Part shown: one piece after another, positions 34,577 through 43,370 of the stretch
How positions within the stretch are numbered: the stretch's first letter is position 1
Layout of the letters: each line of letters opens with the position of its first letter
Made by a program: the position numbers and the translations under genes
NCBI RefSeq assembly: GCF_006716885.1
Contig: NZ_VFPU01000001.1
Coordinates: 372,001 to 436,000, forward strand
Direction: 5' to 3'
Length of the DNA: 64,000 nt
From: Ornithinimicrobium humiphilum
GTDB lineage: Bacteria; Actinomycetota; Actinomycetes; Actinomycetales; Dermatophilaceae
The notes under the pieces: model-generated
Databases searched by the model: none
Told to the model about the DNA's origin: nothing
Seen by the model: the letters and a program-made list of their open reading frames with translations, nothing else

Positions 34577-35779
34577 GTGAGTTTCTACCTTGGCCCCACC
34601 CGGCCCGTGACCAGCCTCAGCACCTGGGAGGAGGTGGAGCTCGCCGCCCAGGGTGGGCTGCTGGAGGAGAACCAGTGGGTCGAGCTCAAGAAGGACCTCG
34701 GCCCGGCCAACAAGGCTGTCAACACCGAGCTCGCCAAGGACCTCGCATCGCTGTCCGTCGACGGCGGCCTGCTCATCTTCGGGGTGGCCGACGACGGAAC
34801 GCCGGTCGGCTGCGACGCCGAGGCCATCATCCCCCGCATCTCCCAGGTCGCCGGGCACGGCATCACCCCGGCGCTCTCCCCCGTCATCCACAACCCGATC
34901 CCCCACCCGGAGGACCCGGGCAAGGCGGTGCTCATCGTCGCCGTCCCCGCCTCCCCCGTCGGTCCGCACATGGTCGACGACCGGTACTGGGGACGGTCCT
35001 CCCACGGCAAGCAGGTGCTGTCGGACCCCGACGTCCGGCGGCTCCTCCTCCTCAGAGCCGCCGCCCAGGAGGGGTTCGAGGACCGGTTGCGTGCCCTGGC
35101 AGCCGACGACCCCCTGGACTCCCGGGTCGTCGGTGGCCCCGAGAACGGTCACCTCTACGTGCTTGCCGAGCCCCTCGGGCCGATCCCGCACCCGCACCCT
35201 CTCTCCGACGCCGACCTGCTCCGCGAGCAGCTGCGCAAGGTCTCCCCCTCGGGGTGGAGGTCCGGGCTGGAGAAATGCTCGAGCTCGGGTCGGGATCCGG
35301 ACGGCGCCGCGCTCGTCACCATCGCTGAGGAGGTGGCGGCCGACCGCGAACGAGGGCTCACCTTCGTCTCTCTCAAGGATGACGGTCGGCTGGTCGTGGT
35401 GTCCGGTGGGGCCACGGCCGTCCTGCCGCAGCGTGGTGGCGAGCACCGGGGGATCCTTATCGGCCTGATCACCAGGCTCACGTATCAGACGCTCCAGCTC
35501 GTGCGGAACCTCAGTCTTGACGCCTGGGGGTACCAGGGGCCCTGGCAGGTTGGCGTGCTCGCCACCGACCTGCGTGGACTGCCGCCCCTGCTCGACGCCC
35601 TCGACAGCGTGGGCGAGTATCGGGCGGCCGACTACCAGCGCACGATCGTCACGACGCCGGCAACGTGGGGCGGCAGCGGGTCGGCCGACGAGGCCGCTGA
35701 GCAGCTGCTCTCAGGCTTCTTCCGCGGCCTCGGCATCGACGGGTGGAGCGTCGATGTAATGCTGAGGCGCCACGGCTGA
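34577..35779 (+). CDS. AlbA_2 (Schlafen-like) domain protein
   Basis: A 400-residue protein. Near the N-terminus, QGGLLEENQWVELKKDL then LAKDLASLSVDGGLLIFGV and DDGTPVGCD match the AlbA_2 fold (PF04326), in which the (E-x-ELK) strand and GG(x)L(I/L)FGV strand are conserved; related domains occur in prokaryotic Schlafen-like nucleases and in putative HTH regulators. The rest is alpha/beta with no motif I can name. The GTG at 34577 was chosen for its GGAG six bases upstream; the frame is open from 34253 but that part looks antisense. Defence or regulatory role possible. Confidence 0.75.
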   Translation: MSFYLGPTRPVTSLSTWEEVELAAQGGLLEENQWVELKKDLGPANKAVNTELAKDLASLSVDGGLLIFGVADDGTPVGCDAEAIIPRISQVAGHGITPALSPVIHNPIPHPEDPGKAVLIVAVPASPVGPHMVDDRYWGRSSHGKQVLSDPDVRRLLLLRAAAQEGFEDRLRALAADDPLDSRVVGGPENGHLYVLAEPLGPIPHPHPLSDADLLREQLRKVSPSGWRSGLEKCSSSGRDPDGAALVTIAEEVAADRERGLTFVSLKDDGRLVVVSGGATAVLPQRGGEHRGILIGLITRLTYQTLQLVRNLSLDAWGYQGPWQVGVLATDLRGLPPLLDALDSVGEYRAADYQRTIVTTPATWGGSGSADEAAEQLLSGFFRGLGIDGWSVDVMLRRHG

Positions 35780-35930
35780 GTCAGGGCCCCGGTGCGGCGG
35801 GCGTGCTCGGCCACCGGGTCGTACTCGCCCTGCGGCCAGACCACCCGTGCCACCCCGGCACCGGCCAGGGTCCGTAAGGTTCGGCCGCCGTGTCATCAAC
35901 GACGACTGCACACGCGGGCATCCTGTTGCC

Positions 35931-35966
35931 GAACGGCACACCCCGGGCGACTGGGATGTGCCGTTC
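35931..35966 (-). terminator. terminator after the primase-helicase gene
   Basis: GAACGGCACA (35931-35940) pairs with TGTGCCGTTC (35957-35966), 15 bases past the primase stop on the minus strand. The rest of 35780-35980 holds only a short coding-like remnant (VARVVWPQGEYDPVAEHARR, minus strand). Confidence 0.55.
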
Positions 35967-35980
35967 AACCTGGTCGCGCC

Positions 35981-38900
35981 TCAGCCGATAAGCCCCAAGG
36001 CCGGGTCCTGCTGCGCCTTACTGTCCGGCTCGTCCAGGCCCAGCAGCACGCTCAGCGGGACCTGGACAACGTCGCGGCCCTGGACCCGCGCCGTTGAGCG
36101 TAGCCGGCCGCCGCGGGTCTTCTTGCGCGCCCACGGCCCGCCGCACAGGCCTTCCGACCACGCCGAGGCCCATGTCGGCTCCGCCTTCGAGCCGTGCAGG
36201 ATGAGCTCGGGGTGGGCCCGCTGGGCCTCGTTGAACGCTACCGACGGGTCGAACAGGGCGTACCAGGCGCCCCCGTACTGAACGAGTTCACCGACGCGCC
36301 GGCCGCCGGGACGTTCGCCCTGGCCCTCGGCCGACGGGTAGGACCAGCCGAGCATCTGGTTGATGCGGACCTGCTCGTTGAGGTCGTCGGAGTTCAGGTA
36401 CGGCGGCTGACCGCTGGTGGACGTCGCCAGGTGCATCGACCCCGACGCCAGCGCGGCACGCAGCGCCCGGATGATGGAGACGCCGGGGCTGGTGGCGTCG
36501 GCGTCGTTGAGGCTGATGCGCACGTAGGAGATGAGCGCCAGGCGCAGCTTGTGCACGGTGGGGCCGAACTCGTCGCGCAGCCCGACCTCGGCGACGAGGC
36601 GGTCCAGCACCTCCAGCCCCAGCAGCAGGTCGCCGGCCATCTCGGCGTGACGCGACGCCTTGCCGCCGCCGCCCATCTTGCGCAGCGAGAAGTCGATGGC
36701 GTTGGTGCGCAGCACTTTCCAGTGCGCCACCACGTCGGCCCAGGAGCCGGAGCGGTTGATGGACGCGGCGACCATCTGCACGCACGCGGCGGTGACGTGG
36801 TTGGCGACCAGCGACGTTCGCGCCAGCTCGTCGCAGGCGTCCTTGGCGGCGTCGTCGCCGAAGAACTTCTCCCCGGTGACCACGTGCACCACGCGGTCCA
36901 TCTCGGAGGCCGCGGCCTGAGGGTTCTCCGCGGTCACCATGAACAGGGCACGCGGGCGCATCATCTCCCGGGTCGAGCCTGAGGCGTGCATACGGCCCTT
37001 GGATGCCTGGTTGAAGACGGCCCGGATGATGTCGCCGATTTTCGCCTCGGTCATCTCGGCCTTGCGCTTGTCCACCGTGGGGGCCACGTCGTCGGCGACC
37101 CAGATGGGGGTGTGCGCGACGGCGTTCTCCATGTAGTAGCCGGTGTCGGCGGCGGTGCCGGGCAGGGCACGGTCGAACGCACCGGGCTTCTCCTGCCAGA
37201 ACGACATGACCTGCTTGGCGGTCCACGAGTTGTGCGTCGTCACCGCGTCACCGGCCTGGAAGGTGCCGGTCCAGTGCTCGACGGTGATGCAGCGCACCCA
37301 CTCGGTGTCGGCGACCGTGACCAGGTCGACGTCGACCCAGCCGCCGTTGCCGTCGTCGACCTGCACCGTGCCGGTGGTGCACATGACCGCCAGGGCGGTG
37401 GCGGTGACGGTGGTGAACGGGGTCGGGTGGTCGGGGTCGTCGGTGCCGCGCATCGCCGAGGCCAGCGCCAGCACCTCACCGACGGGGTAGACGCGCACCG
37501 GGCCGTAGGTGGACGCCAGGTCCTCGAACGGGATGCCGGCGGAGACCACCCACGCCTCCAGGAGCGGCTCGGGCAGGCCGAGGGCGTCGGCGAGGGCCTC
37601 CAGGGTCGCCGCGGAACCGGAGCCGACGGACTCCAGGCCGGCGCGGACCCGCTCCGACATCGGCTCGTGGCCCGCCTCGACCTGGGCGCGGGTGCGGGCC
37701 CGCCACAGGTGGTTGGTGGAGGTGACGAGCTCGCGGCCGTCGGCGAGGTGGACCCGGACGCAGGGGGCGCGGTGCACCTCCGACATGGACCGCACCCGGG
37801 TGGGGGTGCCGTCACCGGCCAGGACGATGTCGCCGACGGCCAGGTCGCCCAGGCAGACGTTCCCGACCGGGGTCGGCAGGACCGTCGACATCGGCAGGGC
37901 CTTGCCGGAGCGTCGGGCGCCGGAGAAGAAGATGACCGAGTTCGGCAGCACCGGCACGGTCGGGCGCAGCGCCGCGGCGAGGGCGACGGCAGCGACACCG
38001 TCGGAGGACCAGGCGCCGGCGGTGTAGGTGGACAGCACGGTGCGGACGGCGTCGGCGACGGCGGCCTTGTCCATGTGCCCGTCCTCGAGCACGAGCGGGT
38101 GCAGGCCGAAGCGGGAGGCGGCGGGCACCTCGCGGTCGGTGATGCCGGGGGCGGCCTGGGCGGCGGCGTCGCCGCGTGCCCCGACGACGCTGTTGCCGGC
38201 GATGAAGACGGGGGAGGCGGCCTCGGTCGGGACCCAGCCCATCTGCTGCCAGACGAAGCTGCGCTTGCGCTCCTCGACCCGGTGGCGCTTCGCCCCCGCC
38301 AGCCAGTCGGGGTCCTTGGGCGGCCAGTCGGCCTGCTCCAGGACCCTCACTGGCACGCGGGCACCCTCGGTGAGGTGCCAGCGGTCCGGCGGCTCGGCCA
38401 GCAGGCGGGCAGGGCCGTGAACGGTTGCGTCGACGCGGTTCCCGTCAGGGCCACGGAGCGAAATCTCGACCTTGACGTCGCCCTCGGCGTCGTCTGAGGC
38501 GCGGGCGTCGAAGCGTCCGGTCTCCAGCTCGGCCTCGGTGGCGGGGCGGCGCTGCACGGTGGCGGCGACGCGGCCGATGATGTCGTTGACGCGGACCCAC
38601 GCCGAGGACGTGCCGCCGAACTCGTCGGTGACCTGCGTGAACTTCTCGTACCGCAGCTCCTCCTCGTTCATGCGGGTGTCGCCGTTGCGCAGGACGGTCT
38701 CGGCCTTCGGCGGCTCGGGCAGCTCGCGCTCGAGCCCGGCGAGCAGCTCGCCGAAGGTGCCGACGGCGAGGAAGTCGTCGATGCCGCGCTTGGCGTCACC
38801 GTCGTCGGGGATGCGCAGCCAGGACGGCTCGCCACCCTTGTTCTCGACCATCTGGAACAGCTGGAGCGCCTGGGCGTAGACGGCCGGGTTGGTCTCGACG

Positions 38901-39796
38901 TCACCGTCGAAGGCGACCATGACCTCCTTTCCGCCGCGCAGGTCGATGGCGTTCCACTCGGGGTTGTGGTGCCAGTTGCCGACACCAACGACGACGAGGA
39001 CGAGGACGCGGTGGCGCTCGGGGACGCCGGCCATGATGTCGCGCAGCCGGTTGCGGGCGGCGTCGGCGAGGGCGTCGGGGCCCATGTCCTTCTCCGCGTC
39101 GGTCAGGCGCAGCTTGTCGGCGTCGACGCCGGACTCCAGCAGCAGCCCGGTGAGGGCGGAGGCACCCTTGAGGAGGCCCTCGGTGAGGAGGACTCGGCGT
39201 GCACCCAACCACGAGCGCGGTGTGGAGGGGTGCACGCCGATGACGGTGGCCTGGCCGGTGAGGTTCTCGTACTTGCGCGGCTTGCCGGTGGCGTCGGCCA
39301 TCGGCTCGTCGGGACGGACCTGCCAGGAGGAGGCCGGGGGCATCCGGGGCGTGGACGCCTGGCCGAGGCGCTCGGCGGCGGTGAGGGCGTCGGCGAGAGT
39401 GTCGGGACGCCACCAGGGCATGGCGAGCCCGGCGGGGGTGCACATGCGCTGCAGCTGCTTGCGGGCGGTGGAGTTGGGGGAGCCGCCGAGCTTGTCCTCG
39501 CCGAAGGCGCGCGACTGCTCCCGGGTGAGGGTGCGCAGGCCGGCGGCGACGGCGACGAGCGGGGCGACGGCGGAGAGCACGAGCTTCTCGGCCTGCACGG
39601 CGGAGGTGATGGCGGGGCGGTAGTCCTCGATGGACCAACGCAGGGCTTCTACGGTGCGAGTGAGTTGGTCCACAGATTTCGCCATGGCCGCTTCGTTCAC
39701 GCTGAGCTGTGGAGAAGTCACTGCGCCGGGGCGCGGAGTGTGTGGTCCCATGGTTTCGGTCTTGATGAGGGCTGCGGGTTCACGTCTTCTGGTCAT
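35981..39796 (-). CDS. element primase-helicase (DUF3854-like Toprim plus DUF927-like ATPase) with an internal intein
   Basis: A 1271-residue precursor; 1047 residues after intein removal. Residues about 196-345 look like the DUF3854 Toprim-type domain (RRVLLTEGLLKGASAL; VAFDGDVET; GIDDFLA). From about 370 a DUF927-like helicase part follows, with Walker A GARRSGK at 626-632 completed by Ser857 after the intein, and Walker B-like PIWVADDVAP at 897-906. Residues 633-856 are the intein. Such primase-helicases start replication of integrating plasmids and phage-like elements. ATG at 39796 is preceded by GGGAGG. An iteron array that could be its origin lies upstream. A decayed second copy of residues about 52-150 is at 48741-49262. 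Confidence 0.82.
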   Translation of the reverse strand: MTRRREPAALIKTETMGPHTPRPGAVTSPQLSVNEAAMAKSVDQLTRTVEALRWSIEDYRPAITSAVQAEKLVLSAVAPLVAVAAGLRTLTREQSRAFGEDKLGGSPNSTARKQLQRMCTPAGLAMPWWRPDTLADALTAAERLGQASTPRMPPASSWQVRPDEPMADATGKPRKYENLTGQATVIGVHPSTPRSWLGARRVLLTEGLLKGASALTGLLLESGVDADKLRLTDAEKDMGPDALADAARNRLRDIMAGVPERHRVLVLVVVGVGNWHHNPEWNAIDLRGGKEVMVAFDGDVETNPAVYAQALQLFQMVENKGGEPSWLRIPDDGDAKRGIDDFLAVGTFGELLAGLERELPEPPKAETVLRNGDTRMNEEELRYEKFTQVTDEFGGTSSAWVRVNDIIGRVAATVQRRPATEAELETGRFDARASDDAEGDVKVEISLRGPDGNRVDATVHGPARLLAEPPDRWHLTEGARVPVRVLEQADWPPKDPDWLAGAKRHRVEERKRSFVWQQMGWVPTEAASPVFIAGNSVVGARGDAAAQAAPGITDREVPAASRFGLHPLVLEDGHMDKAAVADAVRTVLSTYTAGAWSSDGVAAVALAAALRPTVPVLPNSVIFFSGARRSGKALPMSTVLPTPVGNVCLGDLAVGDIVLAGDGTPTRVRSMSEVHRAPCVRVHLADGRELVTSTNHLWRARTRAQVEAGHEPMSERVRAGLESVGSGSAATLEALADALGLPEPLLEAWVVSAGIPFEDLASTYGPVRVYPVGEVLALASAMRGTDDPDHPTPFTTVTATALAVMCTTGTVQVDDGNGGWVDVDLVTVADTEWVRCITVEHWTGTFQAGDAVTTHNSWTAKQVMSFWQEKPGAFDRALPGTAADTGYYMENAVAHTPIWVADDVAPTVDKRKAEMTEAKIGDIIRAVFNQASKGRMHASGSTREMMRPRALFMVTAENPQAAASEMDRVVHVVTGEKFFGDDAAKDACDELARTSLVANHVTAACVQMVAASINRSGSWADVVAHWKVLRTNAIDFSLRKMGGGGKASRHAEMAGDLLLGLEVLDRLVAEVGLRDEFGPTVHKLRLALISYVRISLNDADATSPGVSIIRALRAALASGSMHLATSTSGQPPYLNSDDLNEQVRINQMLGWSYPSAEGQGERPGGRRVGELVQYGGAWYALFDPSVAFNEAQRAHPELILHGSKAEPTWASAWSEGLCGGPWARKKTRGGRLRSTARVQGRDVVQVPLSVLLGLDEPDSKAQQDPALGLIG
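37229..37900 (-). other. class 3 intein (224 residues) in the Walker A motif of the primase-helicase
   Basis: Residues 633-856 of the precursor. It is inserted between Lys632 and Ser857 of the P-loop, a classic intein site. Residue 1 is Ala, not Cys or Ser. Block A-like VLPTPVGNVCLGDLAVGD, block B GRELVTSTNHLW with His696 and Trp698 at position B12, block F WVRCITVEH with Cys836 at position F4 in place of the usual Asp, and block G VTTHN with Thr854, His855, Asn856. This is the complete Trp-Cys-Thr set of class 3 inteins, in which Cys F4 makes the first attack. The central 125 residues lack a LAGLIDADG motif, so no active homing endonuclease is evident. Confidence 0.92.
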
Positions 39797-40209
39797 GCCC
39801 TCCCTGTGCCAAGTGCTTGCACCCCAGGTCCTCGGTAGCTCGTCAGAGACCGGTTCGGGCCTTTCTCAACGGTGGAACTCGTCACCGTGAGCACGACCGG
39901 GGCGGGCGTCCAGGGGCCCTTCGGTCCGCCAGGACGCAGGGGTTGCAGGCGAGTGGGCTGCAGCCCATACGTCGGTTTGGTGATGGGGCAGGCGACTCAT
40001 GGGGCGCCTGGAGGTCCGCGTCGCCGTGCCTCCGGCCCGGTCCAGGCCAATTCGCAACCGCGACGGGGACGAATCGACCTGCGCCCAGCCTGTCTCTTTG
40101 CTCGACACACACCCGGACCAGTCACCCAAGGCCACGGCCGTCGGCTGATGCCCGAGGTGGGTCCGCGGCGTACGACCAGATGGCCGGCACACGGGGCCGG
40201 CACAGGCGA
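39797..40209. other. 413-base upstream region of the primase gene
   Basis: No gene is supported on either strand. Next to the primase start, the sequence GGTCATGCCCTCCCTGTGCCA (plus strand) is nearly repeated at the start of the small gene before the integrase. The region leads into the iteron array. Confidence 0.5.
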
Positions 40210-40557
40210 TTGACCGCAGTTGACCACACTTGACCACGTGAGCACGCGCTCGTGGTCACGTCTCAGGTGGCCGCTGACCTGCAGTTTCGCTCGCAACAGG
40301 CCACTTGACCACATTGACCACGCCTACGGGTAGGCCTCTCGGGAAGAGAGTAGACACTTCGACGAGCTCGAGGGGGGTGCACTCTCTCCAGTCATATGGG
40401 GAGGGCGCGTCGGTGGTCAATGTGGTCAATTTCAGCACCCACTACCACTACTACTAAATATGGGTATCTCTACTACTCACTACTACTAGATATTGCACCT
40501 ACGCTCGGTGCACCACTTGACCACACCCCGTGGTCAAGTGTGGTCAACTGTGGTCAA
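40210..40557. repeat. iteron array, candidate replication origin
   Basis: Ten perfect copies of TTGACCAC or its complement GTGGTCAA. Forward: 40220, 40230, 40305, 40314, 40517 (plus variant TTGACCGC at 40210). Reverse: 40413, 40422, 40530, 40540, 40550. Neighbours are 9 or 10 bases apart, one helical turn, so protein bound to them would sit on one face. A forward triple opens the array and a reverse triple closes it, with forward and reverse pairs inside. The AT-rich segment at 40440-40497 lies within. Position beside the primase gene and absence of any gene support an origin. Binding protein unknown. Confidence 0.82.
40440..40497. other. AT-rich segment with direct repeats (possible DNA unwinding element)
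   Basis: The local sequence is rich in A/T, unlike the surroundings, and holds two direct repeats, CACTACTACTAAATAT (40446-40461) and CACTACTACTAGATAT (40478-40493), 32 bases apart or about three helical turns. It lies inside the iteron array. Confidence 0.65.
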
Positions 40558-40705
40558 TCCGGCCTGCTTAGCCCGGGGTTCGGACGGTCGTAACTCGAAC
40601 CGGGGTGAGCGATCTGGATCGGTGACAAGAGCGATGCACGGGCAGACGTGTCACAACATGTAGGTTGCCTGGATCGGCAGGAGTGCAGGACACAGGAGGT
40701 AGGGG

Positions 40706-42220
40706 TTGAGCCTCACCAACAACGACTCGCAGACCATGACCCAGCGGCAGCTGGAGTCCACTTTGTGGGCCGCGGCGAACGCGCTGCGCGGCCCTGTCGA
40801 CCCCGGTGACTTCAAGGCGTACGTCTTCCCGGTCATGTTCTTCAAGTGGATCAGCGACACCTGGGACTACTGGCACGCCACCGCTCTCGAGGAGTGGGGC
40901 GAGGAGCTCACCGACGAGATCGAGGCTGACTACCAACCCTTCGTCGTGCCGGACGGGTGTCACTGGTCCGACGTGCACCAGACCGTCACCAACGTCGGCG
41001 TGACGCTCAACACCGCGCTGCAGCGGATCGAGCAGGCCAACCCCGACCTCGTCGGTGTCTTCGGCGACGTGAACTGGGCGAACAAGCAACGCCTGCCCGA
41101 GACCGCCCTGGTCGCTCTGCTCGAGACCTTCCACGAGGTCAAGCTCGACCCGAACCACGTCAAGGGCGACATGCTCGGCGCCGCCTACGAGTACCTGCTG
41201 CGCGAGTTCGCCGAGGCCTCAGGCAAGAAGGCCGGAGAGTTCTTCACCCCCCGCCACGTCGTCCACCTGCTCGTCAAAATCCTTGACCCGAAGCCCGGCG
41301 ACCACATCGTCGACCCGGCCTGCGGTTCCGGCGGGATGCTGGTGGAGACGATCAATGCGGTGTCGGAAGCCGGGGGCGACCCGCGGACGCTGCGTCTGCA
41401 CGGTCAGGAGATCAACCTGACCACCAGCGCCATCGCCAAGATGAACCTCTACCTGCACGGCCTGAGCGACTTCACGATCCGCCGCGGTGACACCTTCCGC
41501 GAGCCGAAGTTCGTGACCAAGGGCAAGCTCGACCGGTTCGACGTCGTCATCGCCAACCCGCCGTTCAGCCTGCAGAACTGGGGCGCGGCGCAGTGGTCCA
41601 ACGACCCCTACGGCCGCGCGTTCTGCGGTGTGCCACCGGCCAAGAACGGCGACTTCGCCTGGATCCAGCACATGATCTCGGTGATGCGCGAGGACACCGG
41701 CCGGGTCGGTGTCGTCATGCCCCACGGCGTGCTCTTCCGCGGCGGCAAGGAAGGCGACATCCGGCAGTGCCTGGTCGAGAAGGACCTGCTGGAGGCGGTC
41801 ATCGGTCTGCCCAACAACCTGTTCTACTCCACGTCCATCCCGGTGGCGCTGCTCATCTTCCGAAAGACCAAGCCCGCCGAGCGGCAGGGCAAGGTGCTCT
41901 TCGTGGACGCCTCGGCGCGTTTCGCTCCGGGGAAGAACCAGAACACGATGTCCGACGCCGACATCGAGACCGTCCACGCCGCCTACGCCCAGGGTGAGGA
42001 CATCGACGGCGAGGACGGCCTGCACCTGCGCCTGGTCGACCTCGAGGAGATCGCCGGCAACAACTTCGACCTCAACATCGGGCGGTACATCACCACCGAA
42101 GCCGCGGTCGAGGTCGACGTGGAGGCTGCCCTGGCCGCCTACCACGACGCCCGGGCCGAGCTGCGCGCCGCCGAGCGGGTGCTGGACGAGAAACTGAAGG
42201 CGGCTGGTTTCAGTGCGTGA
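40706..42220 (+). CDS. hsdM: type I restriction-modification methyltransferase subunit
   Basis: A 504-residue HsdM, the adenine-N6 methylase of a type I R-M complex. N-terminal helical HsdM_N domain (QLESTLWAAANALRGPVDPGDFK; VMFFKWISDTWD), then the N6-Mtase core with AGEFFTPRHVVHL, the SAM motif VDPACGSGGMLVE and the catalytic NPPF in VVIANPPFSL. TTG at 40706 is the start, set by an excellent AGGAGGT seven bases upstream. It begins about 150 bases after the iteron array. The stop overlaps hsdS by 8 bases. Confidence 0.95.
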   Translation: MSLTNNDSQTMTQRQLESTLWAAANALRGPVDPGDFKAYVFPVMFFKWISDTWDYWHATALEEWGEELTDEIEADYQPFVVPDGCHWSDVHQTVTNVGVTLNTALQRIEQANPDLVGVFGDVNWANKQRLPETALVALLETFHEVKLDPNHVKGDMLGAAYEYLLREFAEASGKKAGEFFTPRHVVHLLVKILDPKPGDHIVDPACGSGGMLVETINAVSEAGGDPRTLRLHGQEINLTTSAIAKMNLYLHGLSDFTIRRGDTFREPKFVTKGKLDRFDVVIANPPFSLQNWGAAQWSNDPYGRAFCGVPPAKNGDFAWIQHMISVMREDTGRVGVVMPHGVLFRGGKEGDIRQCLVEKDLLEAVIGLPNNLFYSTSIPVALLIFRKTKPAERQGKVLFVDASARFAPGKNQNTMSDADIETVHAAYAQGEDIDGEDGLHLRLVDLEEIAGNNFDLNIGRYITTEAAVEVDVEAALAAYHDARAELRAAERVLDEKLKAAGFSA

Positions 42221-43370
42221 GGGTTGGCGCGAGGCACCTCTGGGGGATGTCACCCTCATTCAGCAAGGGACGAGGATTGTGCACGCACCTCCCGGTGAGC
42301 TGCCGATACCAGTCCTGGGCGCAACTGGCATCGTCGGTTCGTGGAACGAGTCCACCTACGCTGATCCGGTCGTGGCTTTAGGTTGCCGCGGAACGGTGGG
42401 AACTGTGCGGTTCGTAGACCAGCCAGCCTGGTTCGGTAACAACGTCATGGCGCTTCGCCCTGCGGATACTTCCGGCCTCGAGGTGCGTTTTCTGGCACTC
42501 GCGCTTGAGCACGCAGACCTCGTAGGGCAGGGTGCGGTCGGTGGCCAAGTCCAGAAGCAGATAACTCGCAAGAGCCTCACGCCCGTCAAGATCCCGCTCC
42601 CTCCCGTCAACGAGCAGCGGCGCATCGTGGACCTGATGGGTGCCCTGGATGACACCATCATGGCAGCTGAGAAAGTGCGGCAACGACTGTCCATAGCCCT
42701 CGCCAAGAGACGGGACATGGTCTTCGCGCAAGGGGAGACGCGCTCAGCAGCCGAGATGTTCGACATTCTCATTGGGCTGCAGCGGTCTCCTGCCCGTGCG
42801 AAAGGTCCTGACCAGACGCCTTACCTCCGATCGGCGAACGTGACGCATGGCCGACTTCTCCTCGATGACGTGAAGACCATGGCGTTCGACGCGAAGCAGC
42901 GTTCCAAGTACGCGCTGCGGCCCGGGGACGTTCTTGTATCTGAGGGCAGCGCAAGTGCTGATGCTGTGGGTGCCCCTTCCCGGTTCAGCGGAGAGTTGGA
43001 GGGCACAGTCTGCTTCCAAAACACCCTCCTGAGATTTCGCGCGGTGGACGGTGTCACGACTCCTGCGTTCGTCTCGCAGTGGTGTTCGTGGGCCTACGAG
43101 TCTGGGGCGTTCCGGGACGCGGCGAACGGCACGAACATCAAGCACATCGGATCGGGAGGCGCGTCCAAGATGAGAGTCGTCGCTGTCCCAATCGAGGACC
43201 AGGATCTCCTGACCAACGAGCTGGCGGCGGCGGAGACGGCGGTCGAGGGTGCTCGCAACGCGGTGCTGACCCTCCGCGACCTGCGCTTGAACCTTCTGAC
43301 CGCCCTCCTGTCGGGTGAGCACGAGATCCCGCATTCTTACGACGAGCTGATGGAGGAGTCGGCTGCATGA
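42213..43370 (+). CDS. hsdS: type I restriction-modification specificity subunit
   Basis: A 385-residue HsdS that sets the DNA target for both methylation and cleavage. Two target-recognition domains (about residues 1-135 and 190-330) are each followed by a conserved helical spacer: VNEQRRIVDLMGALDDTIMA after the first, and AVPIEDQDLLTNELAAAETA after the second. The NEQRRIV motif is typical. GTG at 42213 overlaps hsdM. Base use is less GC-rich than in hsdM and hsdR, as expected for TRDs exchanged between strains. Target sequence cannot be read from the protein. Confidence 0.93.
   Translation: MREGWREAPLGDVTLIQQGTRIVHAPPGELPIPVLGATGIVGSWNESTYADPVVALGCRGTVGTVRFVDQPAWFGNNVMALRPADTSGLEVRFLALALEHADLVGQGAVGGQVQKQITRKSLTPVKIPLPPVNEQRRIVDLMGALDDTIMAAEKVRQRLSIALAKRRDMVFAQGETRSAAEMFDILIGLQRSPARAKGPDQTPYLRSANVTHGRLLLDDVKTMAFDAKQRSKYALRPGDVLVSEGSASADAVGAPSRFSGELEGTVCFQNTLLRFRAVDGVTTPAFVSQWCSWAYESGAFRDAANGTNIKHIGSGGASKMRVVAVPIEDQDLLTNELAAAETAVEGARNAVLTLRDLRLNLLTALLSGEHEIPHSYDELMEESAA

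Noticed and set aside
35780-35900. Coding-like minus-strand piece VARVVWPQGEYDPVAEHARR as a gene
   Set aside because: It has an in-frame stop just upstream and then runs antisense into the AlbA_2 gene; at most a remnant.
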